DNA from: Prostheceraeus crozeri
Lineage: Eukaryota; Platyhelminthes; Polycladida; Euryleptidae
Reading direction: 5' to 3'
NCBI GenBank assembly: GCA_907163375.1
Contig: CAJQUW010005746.1
Span: 124,001-188,000 of the forward strand
DNA: 64,000 bases
The notes below the pieces were generated by a model, which had not been told where the DNA came from, made no database searches, and saw only the letters and a list, made by a program, of their open reading frames with translations. Positions 57,677 to 64,000 of this stretch are shown here, piece after piece (positions within the stretch are counted from its first letter, which is position 1; each line of letters begins with the position of its first letter). A program made the translations under genes and the position numbers.

Positions 57677-57935
57677 CTGGAGAATTTCAATCAGCTGGGG
57701 TTGTGACAATTCCGATAATCGGTTACTTACGTAGTCGACCAAATTATCTGCCGCAAGCCATTCCTGCAGACATGGAGAAGGCTTTGAGACATCTTCATGG
57801 CGATCCCTTCACCTGGTTTGCAGGACAAATGATGTCTTATGTGATCAGACCGAATGACGAGATGGCAAAGCAAATACAATTGGTGAAGAAGGATCTTGAT
57901 TTCAGGCAACCAGTCGTTGGGATACACATTCGACG
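57677..57935 (+). CDS. fut8: FUT8-like gene, coding exon 6 (catalytic domain, HIRR motif)
   Basis: Residues 334-420. The acceptor TCTTTTTTAG ends at 57676. The split codon from exon 5 gives Ser, then GEFQSAGVVTIPI. RSRPNYLPQAIPADMEKALR and LHGDPFTWFAGQMMSYVIRP align with the PRPPYLPLAVPEDL and VHGDPAVWWVSQF..YLIRP blocks of vertebrate FUT8. The exon ends in VVGIHIRR, the peptide-motif I arginines that bind GDP-fucose (human Arg365/Arg366), with the second Arg split across the intron (CG|GTGAGA). Confidence 0.96.
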
Positions 57936-59202
57936 GTGAGAAAGTTTAGAGTGGTTAGAATTATTGTTGATCGGTTTCAACTGCTTGATATGTTTTTTCT
58001 TATTTTTCAGTTATCATAAGGCAACCCAGATATTGTTTTAAAATGCAAATTTATCTAATGCACGGGTCGACAACCTCTACCAACCCGCGTGCCCTTAAAA
58101 TCAATGCGAAAAGAAATCTGTACTGCTGCTTTTATCTACATTACGCGAGACATTGTAAAAATGTATTGAATTGTAACAGAATCAAAGTGAAAATCCTATT
58201 TGCAATTCTATTAATGGAGGAAATTACTCCTGACTTTAATTTATCATACCTTTCATGCATCATTAAAAAAAACATTGTATTGTATGCTCATAGATTAAAT
58301 GTGATTTACGAAACAAAATAATGCCAAATGAATCCAACGAATCAAACAAGACATCACGACAGTACAAGATTTAAGATTTGTAGACATTATGGCCTGTCTA
58401 CATTGAAATTTCAAAACGAATATGACAAGTTATAACTATAGTTGAGATAGCAGCAAAATCAATAGTGAAGGTAGTAAGGACCTGACTAAAACACGATAAA
58501 AGCATGATTACAATAGTCAAAAAACATTCGTTACAAAAACAAGGTACAAGGAAACAAGGTAGAAAAACAAGGTATAAAAAGCACAGACCACATCACGACA
58601 AATGAAATAATAACAAGTCCCAGTCTTCATATTGGCTCATTGATGTCAACGTTGGTAATTTGTTGAGCTAGTAAGCGAGTCAACCGTCAGGTTTAATTGA
58701 AGAGGAGGCCACAGGAGGACGTCTTGAATGTGAGCAGTGGGTGACAGTTTACCTCTTTTCCCATTTTTATGCAATTGAGCACTTGTTCACAGGAGTATGT
58801 AGTCCCGAGCAGTGATTATAATTGTGTCTGTCAGTTTTGCAAAATAACTGGTCCTGAGTGAGTGTGTTTTGGAAAGGAGCCGCGGAATTCTCTTGAATTC
58901 GCATTATGTTCAATGGAAAATTGATCTTGTTGTCCCTCAAGACTTGATCTGACCGTGGCCAAGAAAGTTATCGCTAGACTAAACACTCGCATATAAGGCA
59001 ATTATTTCTGTGATCATAGGCAGCTTAACACTCATGTCGGTTTTTGAGTGTCGAATATTTATTCAAGCACTGACCTAGATACTTAAGATATAAATAGAGC
59101 AAGATACGAGTAAAGATTTACTGATCACTTAATGGTGCGCATTTAATGAAATTTTCCGTTAATGTTTCTCCATTCTACATGTTTAATTGCTTGTACTTCC
59201 AG
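57936..59202. other. Intron 6, nothing recognised
   Basis: The frame at 58043-58321 shows no family signature. A short GGGTCGACAACC motif at about 58065 recalls hAT tips, but no partner is seen. Confidence 0.5.
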
Positions 59203-59551
59203 ATCAGATAAACTTATAAGAGAAGCCGCTTCTCACGCCGTCGATGAGTACATGAAGAAAGTGGAAACTTGGTACCGAAGATATGAAATTTCTCACGGAC
59301 CTCCTACGCCGAAAAACGGCAGTTTGACTCCAAATGGATGGAGGAAGCGGGTATTCCTAGCCACTGATGAACCTCGCGTTCTGTCAGAAATGCGGAGTAA
59401 ATATCCTGATTATGTTGTCATGAATGACAGCAAAATGTCAAAGGCAGCAAGCCTATCAACTCGATTTAGTGACAAATCGTTCCGGGGCATCATTATTGAT
59501 ATAGTGCTCCTTTCTGAAACGAATTACCTAGTCTGTACGTTCTCCTCTAAC
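59203..59551 (+). CDS. fut8: FUT8-like gene, coding exon 7 (catalytic domain)
   Basis: Residues 420-536. The acceptor TTGTACTTCCAG ends at 59202, and its first base completes Arg420. SDKLIREAASHAVDEYM corresponds to TDKVGTEAAFHPIEEYM (Asp, Lys, Glu and Tyr kept; the GT before the Glu is not). An extra proline-rich loop, HGPPTPKNGSLTPN, is inserted relative to vertebrates. RVFLATDEP matches RVYLATDDP (second Asp is Glu here), FRGIIIDIVLLSE keeps the catalytic-pocket Asp (D519), and LVCTFSSN matches LVCTFSSQ. The donor TCTAAC|GTGAGT leaves phase 0. Confidence 0.96.
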
Positions 59552-60100
59552 GTGAGTGATGAAATCCATGCACACATCTTTCAAAAATGCAGTATGTTTT
59601 TACCATTACTCGTAGTTTCGGTTTCAAGGTCCGACATTTTGAATATTTGACTTTTCTCGAGAAGTCCTCGATGGATGATTTTTTGACCATCATATTCGTA
59701 ATCTAGAGGTCAAAATACATAGTACTGTAAAAAAATCTTTTAGGAAATTTCAAAAATGAGACTGCGCTCTCGGTGACACCGTGAATGTCCCTATAAATAT
59801 GTGGTACAAGCAGTAGAAGAGCTTCATTTCTTTCGATTGAAAATCAATCAATTACAAAGTGAACTGAGAAACTTTTTCATGCCTAAAAATTTTAATGTTA
59901 TTTGTTTAAAAGGCAAGTGGTAAAAAGGACAAGTGAACATTGTCTTTGACAGTCTGTAAAAGGGGTCACATAGCGTCTTGCTTCTGGAAGAATGTACACG
60001 AGGAAGAAGTGCATGTAGAACTTATTTGTCGTTATGCAATGCACGAATATAAAGTTTCGCTGCTGAACTCTCAAGACATTCGATTATTGTAGTGCTTGTA
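59552..60100. other. Intron 7, nothing recognised
   Basis: AT-rich, up to the mariner left end. Confidence 0.5.
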
Positions 60101-61256
60101 CGAGGTGCACTATTAAAGTTTTTAGCTTTATATAGAAAAAGCAATTGATGTTAAACAGTAACCTATATTTCTTTTACATTTGATCATAACTTTTCAAAAG
60201 ATGCACCTTTGGCGGCAATGCATTTGTCCATTCGCCGAAACCAGCCACTGAAACAATTGCAGTACTCAGTCAGATCCAGTTTTAGCACTTCATCCATGTA
60301 GGCTTGAACAGCGTCCTCTTTGGTGGGAAAAGGAATACCGCGCATTGCTGACTTCACCTTGGGGAACAAAAAGAAATCGGCTGGTGACAAAACCGGGCTG
60401 TAGGGAGGCTCGGGAGAAGATGGACATTGTTTTCAGCTAAAAAAGCCATTGTCTGTGCCGACTTGTGGGCCGGTGCGTTATCATGGTGGACGAGCATTTC
60501 TCGTGCTCTTGTCCTTGACCAATTTTCTCGGACATTAGCCAGAAATTTTGGAAGACCAACACTTCAATACCATGAGGATCTAACAGTTCTTTGCTCTTCC
60601 AGTACCGACGGTGAAACATGGCCGCTAGAGGAAAAGAAAATGAGGATCATTTGCTTGCCGCAGCTTCGAACTCTGCGAAACTTGACGGGAAGTTCATCGC
60701 CAGGGAACAACCACATTCGGAACTGCTGCTTCTTTTCCGGCTCGAACTGGTAAATCCAAGTTTCGTCACCGGTTACAACACTGGCTGACTCTCTCGCGCT
60801 TCCATCTCTGAACTTGCTTTTCATGAATATGCACCACTCCACCCTAGCTGTCTTTTGTTCGTCAGTCAAATGGTGGGGTACCCAACGAGCGGTTCGCTTT
60901 CGCACACCAAGAAATTCATGCAGGATTCGATGAATTTGAGGAGGATGAATCCCTAGGCTTCTTTCAATCATTGCATAGATCACTCTTGCGTCGGCTTTTA
61001 TCATGGCTCCCACACACTCAACATTCTCTTCTGTCACGATTCTGATGGCCTTCCAGAACGCATCTCATCATCCAGTGATCTTCTTCCCCTTCGAAATTCA
61101 GCTAACCAATTCTTGATGGTTGCGTAAGACGGAGCAGAATAACTGAAAGCAGCAGTCAAGCGGTCAAGCGACTCATTGACTCATAGTAGCCTCCGTGCAT
61201 GCACAGTACCTGTCGAGTTTTTTTGAGAGCTTGCTAGTCCTACAAAAATGTACTCG
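60101..61256 (-). mobile_element. Mariner-like transposon, degraded
   Basis: It is probably bounded by TA (60099-60100 and 61257-61258), with weak inverted tips CGAGGTGCACTATTAAAG and, as complement, CGAGTACATTTTTGTAGG. It is about 1.16 kb, slightly short for a mariner (about 1.3 kb). It contains a mariner transposase in several frames on the reverse strand. The exact ends are uncertain because the tips have decayed. Confidence 0.75.
60184..61142 (-). pseudogene. Mariner transposase, several frame breaks
   Basis: From right to left, in changing frames: YSAPSYATIKNWLAEFRRGR with SGRPS (second HTH and linker, about 61035-61142); MTEENVECVGAMIKAD, then PHHLTDEQKTARVEWC and VTGDETWIYQFEPEKKQQF with the first Asp (60700-61037); LVHHDNAPAHKSAQTMAFL with the second Asp (about 60440-60500); and SPADFFLFPKVKSAMRGIPF with the third Asp, down to the stop at 60184. 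The spacing fits DD34D. At least three frame changes are seen, and the N-terminal HTH is not recognisable. The copy is dead. Confidence 0.88.
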
Positions 61257-61804
61257 TATATTGAGTTGTTGATTGCGTTACTGAAGCTTATATACCACAT
61301 GCAACTTTTCGGCATTGGTCAACGGTCTCAGTGTTCTCAATATATGAATACGCTTGGCGATCACACTCGTCATCTGGTTGTGACGGTAAATCCCATCTCA
61401 GATCTGAGCTGTTAAATCCCATTATTCTCACCGAATTGATGGAAGGATATCATTCTCTGATTGAAATGTGAAAGCTTTCGTTTTACATAGGAACATGAGT
61501 CATTTATCCAAGTTGACTTCTCCAAGATAAGCTAAAAAATGTTAGCAAGAGTTGGCCCCAAAGGCCTTTCCATAACTCCATGTATTTGCTCCATATACTG
61601 ATTGGTGAGTGTGCTAACTTATCAGTGCACTTACTTACAATATGTTTCTATTCAAAACTATGAGACATTTTCACAGGTCCTGAAATGCAATTTTATGAAA
61701 TGAATATTTTGTTGAACATGATGTTGTAGCATAACTGGTACCAGCATTTACCAACGTTGCTATTTATCTGCAGCTTATAGTGCTACTCACATATCTGCTA
61801 TGCT
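61257..61804. other. Intron 7, nothing recognised
   Basis: No coding region or element end supported. Confidence 0.5.
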
Positions 61805-62322
61805 GACAGAATTAGAATGCTCGTTCCTCAGTCGTTGTTTCCTAGAAAGACAGTGTTATATCTCGTATGCGATAATGAAATGGCATACACCACACACGAT
61901 CTAAGGTCATCACGCAGTGAGCATCAGACAGCAGCCAGTGACGTGCGTGTCAAACACATCGAGTTCTTCGTTCGGTCACACTTCGCTGTCACAATACCAA
62001 TCACTGATAAATCCTGCGAAGAGATGGAGTGAACTAAATTTCTCGCGCCTGCCAGCTTCTAAACAAAAAACCTGACGGACCAACATTAACGAGAAAACTT
62101 GTGCGCAATGATCTGAATTCTTCGAATCTGAAGGAATTATGGCAATCGAAGCAGTTTGGAGGAATTCACAGCAATCCGCAAGTGACGCACGACTGTTTTT
62201 TCTGTCTCTGTATGGTATTAGGAACTCCTTTTTGCCCTCTTCCTAAGTTCCAGCATGTGAAATCGTTTTGCATTAGTCTTTACTTCTCGTAAACTGAAAG
62301 AGTTGAGCAATCTAATTCCGTG
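61805..62322 (+). mobile_element. hAT-like non-autonomous element with perfect 8-bp duplication
   Basis: 518 bp, tips GACAGAATTAG and CTAATTCCGTG, flanked on both sides by GCTATGCT (61797-61804 and 62323-62330). The exact 8-bp duplication supports the hAT assignment for the whole family. The second half matches the other copies closely (CTGAATTCTTCGAATCTGAA). The first half is more diverged. Confidence 0.88.
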
Positions 62323-63007
62323 GCTATGCTACATGCTTCTTATGCTTTGGAACCATTGCTGTATTGCATTGTATGGCGGGATGTGCTACAACCCCTACGT
62401 ATGGATAGAATAGACAAGCCGATAAGGAAAAGTGAAGAAAGCGTGAGAGGATTCTCTGGCACATGTTGCCGACACAGCCCGGACTATCTCTTCAGATCGA
62501 GTTACATGTAAGACCAGTCATCCAGCGGGATCATGTCAAGGATGAAGGACGGGTTCATATCCTCTTGGAATAATTCTCCATCCCCTGAACTAAAGTCGTT
62601 GGACATAGTTAGAGGTATTCTACCAAAGTGCACCGACAACTCTGGAAGATTTGAAACAGAGCGTTACAGCACAATGCTCGCATTTTACTTACAAAGAAAT
62701 GTCAGTGATTGGGAACATACCTATTGAGAAGGTGGAAATAGAAATTTTCAAACGTTTTGTGATATTATTAATGCTTGAGTTCAGTTCCTCACAATAATAT
62801 CATTTTGTTTATCATAACGTTCTATTACAACACCACAAATGACAGATGTTTAGAGCGCATGCTTAAGGATACTGGTAAATCAAAATTACGATAGTCAGCT
62901 TCAATGATGATGGTCTAGTGTTGAAGAAACAACAAATCATATCGATCCTTACTTCTGGGACAATTGCTATTGCATTATTTATGTAATTGAATGTTTCTAT
63001 CTTTCAG
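62323..63007. other. Intron 7, nothing recognised
   Basis: Ends in the exon 8 acceptor CTATCTTTCAG. Confidence 0.5.
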
Positions 63008-63334
63008 GTCTGTCGTATGGCATATGAGCTGATGCAAACATTGAACATGGATGCAAGTGCTGCATGCGAATCGCTTGACGATATTTATCACTTCAGTGGA
63101 CAAAATCCTTCACGTGTTCGCGCCTTGTTTGATCATAAACCCCTGCAGCGAGAAGAAATCGAGCTCAAACGAGGAGATCTAATAAACATTGCTGGTAACC
63201 ATTGGAACGGCATGTCCAAAGGGTCCAACGTTCGAACCGGTAAAGCGGGTCTTTTCCCATCTTACAAAGTGGAACCAGTGGTGACTAGCGCAAATATGGG
63301 GAATTACTCCGAAGTTAACTTTATTAAGAATTGA
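63008..63334 (+). CDS. fut8: FUT8-like gene, last coding exon (C-terminal SH3 domain)
   Basis: Residues 537-644 and stop. VCRMAYELMQTLNMDASA matches VCRVAYEIMQTLHPDASA, and SLDDIYHFSGQNP matches SLDDIYYFGGQNA. The SH3 domain spans about 574-628: RALFDHKPLQREEIELKRGD, then GNHWNGMSKGSN (human GNHWDGYSKGVN) and GLFPSYKV. In FUT8 this luminal SH3 domain helps bind the glycan acceptor and supports dimerisation. The stop TGA is at 63332-63334. No clear AATAAA follows in the remaining window, so the 3' UTR is probably long or continues past it. Confidence 0.97.
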   Translation, partial: VCRMAYELMQTLNMDASAACESLDDIYHFSGQNPSRVRALFDHKPLQREEIELKRGDLINIAGNHWNGMSKGSNVRTGKAGLFPSYKVEPVVTSANMGNYSEVNFIKN

Positions 63335-63497
63335 CTATTCTCTATAACCATGCAATGACTTCCAATCTCATTTGCAGCAGAACATCAAAATATTGTAAGA
63401 GTGATTCATCCTATGAAGTCTGATTGAATTATCTCTGCGATTCTTCATCTTAGGTAATTTTCTCAAAATATCCTTAATTTTCAATTTGCTGCAGGTA
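63335..63497 (+). other. Probable 3' UTR start
   Basis: Sequence directly after the stop codon of the FUT8-like gene, with no feature seen. Confidence 0.4.
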
Positions 63498-63756
63498 CAC
63501 TGTAAATGTCAGGCCACGAAAATCGCAACGAATTCGCCACGAATCATAGCAACAAAGGTGAACAACGCAAGCTACGATATTTTGTGGCTGCGAGATTCAT
63601 TGATTGATGGGAGAAACACTGATTGGTTAAACGTTGTGGGCATTTCGTCGACGCTGGTGGCGACAAGTTTTTCGCCACGAGCTAGCAGGAAAAATATACA
63701 AATTCTTCGTTTCGTTGAGTATTCATAGCGGCTTTCATGACCTGGTACTTGCAGTG
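63498..63756. mobile_element. Short CACTG-ended element, 259 bp, CGCCACGAA words
   Basis: The left end CACTGTAAATGTCAGGCCAC and right end (complement) CACTGCAAGTACCAGGTCAT match apart from transitions, and TA flanks both ends. The words CGCCACGAA and CACGAAAATCGC recur inside in both orientations. It probably lies in the 3' UTR or just downstream of the FUT8-like gene. Confidence 0.75.
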
Positions 63757-64000
63757 TACACTGAAGATGATCGGATGCAGTGGATGAGGTTTCACTGAGA
63801 GGTTTTACTTTCATTAAGTTGCTGTTCAAAGAACATAAAGAATGATTTTTTAAAACTCGACATGCCATTTTTTGTGAAATTGAGGTGCGCTCAGAATCAC
63901 GAATTTTCCATGCGATGTTGCCGTAGTTTAGCCCAAGCCGATTCCAATACGGTGGAATTGAGCTTAAAAGTTTTCTTTTTTCATACAGTAAGTATAGGTA
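63757..64000. other. No recognised feature
   Basis: Nothing supported up to the window edge. Confidence 0.4.

Noticed and set aside
58050-58085. hAT tip (GGGTCGACAACC)
   Set aside because: No partner end and no 8-bp duplication nearby.
1-64000. CRISPR arrays, operons or bacterial mobile elements
   Set aside because: The window is intron-split animal DNA; no regularly spaced repeat array or bacterial gene order is present.

Overview
This window is animal nuclear DNA: AT-rich, intron-split and full of transposable elements. It holds one recognisable host gene, an alpha-1,6-fucosyltransferase (FUT8-like) gene on the + strand. Its eight coding exons run from 27401 to 63334. The repeat fauna (Tc1 and mariner, Harbinger, hAT-like, CACTG-ended elements, Penelope-like elements, a CR1/jockey-type LINE) and the frequent AGGCCTA-type words suggest an aquatic invertebrate. 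The phylum cannot be fixed from the sequence alone.

Layout. 1-983 is the 3' part of a Tc1 transposon cut by the window edge. 1465-3314 is a foldback repeat with two 489-bp arms. 5936 and 26857 carry matching, oppositely oriented CACTGTAAACT ends with shared subterminal words; they may bound one 20.9-kb element. Between them lie a ~1.25-kb direct duplication (9171-10407 and 21022-22297), a 50-bp-arm hairpin beside TA microsatellites, a small CACTG element (12310-12750) and a three-level nest: a hAT-like element (13375-18059) split by a Harbinger-like element (13807-17879), itself split by a second Harbinger (13999-15370) that still carries parts of both Harbinger genes.

The FUT8-like gene follows. 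Exon coordinates come from coding similarity plus GT/AG sites and agree in phase throughout, giving a predicted 644-residue type II Golgi enzyme: N-terminal membrane anchor, coiled-coil stem, cysteine-rich start of the catalytic domain, HIRR nucleotide-sugar motif and C-terminal SH3 domain. Exon 3 is the least certain. All introns but one (intron 6, 1.3 kb) hold repeats: a 5'-truncated LINE in intron 1, hAT-like elements in introns 2, 4 and 7, a CACTG element and a gutted Tc1 in intron 3, and in the 12.8-kb intron 5 an intact Tc1, a frameshifted Tc1, several Penelope-like fragments and a dispersed TIR repeat here called R1. A dead mariner sits in intron 7.

No operon, CRISPR array, rRNA or intact tRNA gene was seen. 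The most interesting material is the transposon architecture: the nest, the possible giant CACTG element, the set of CACTG elements that each carry their own subterminal word, the foldbacks, and one Tc1 copy that looks complete. Boundaries and families were read by eye; no search or alignment was run.
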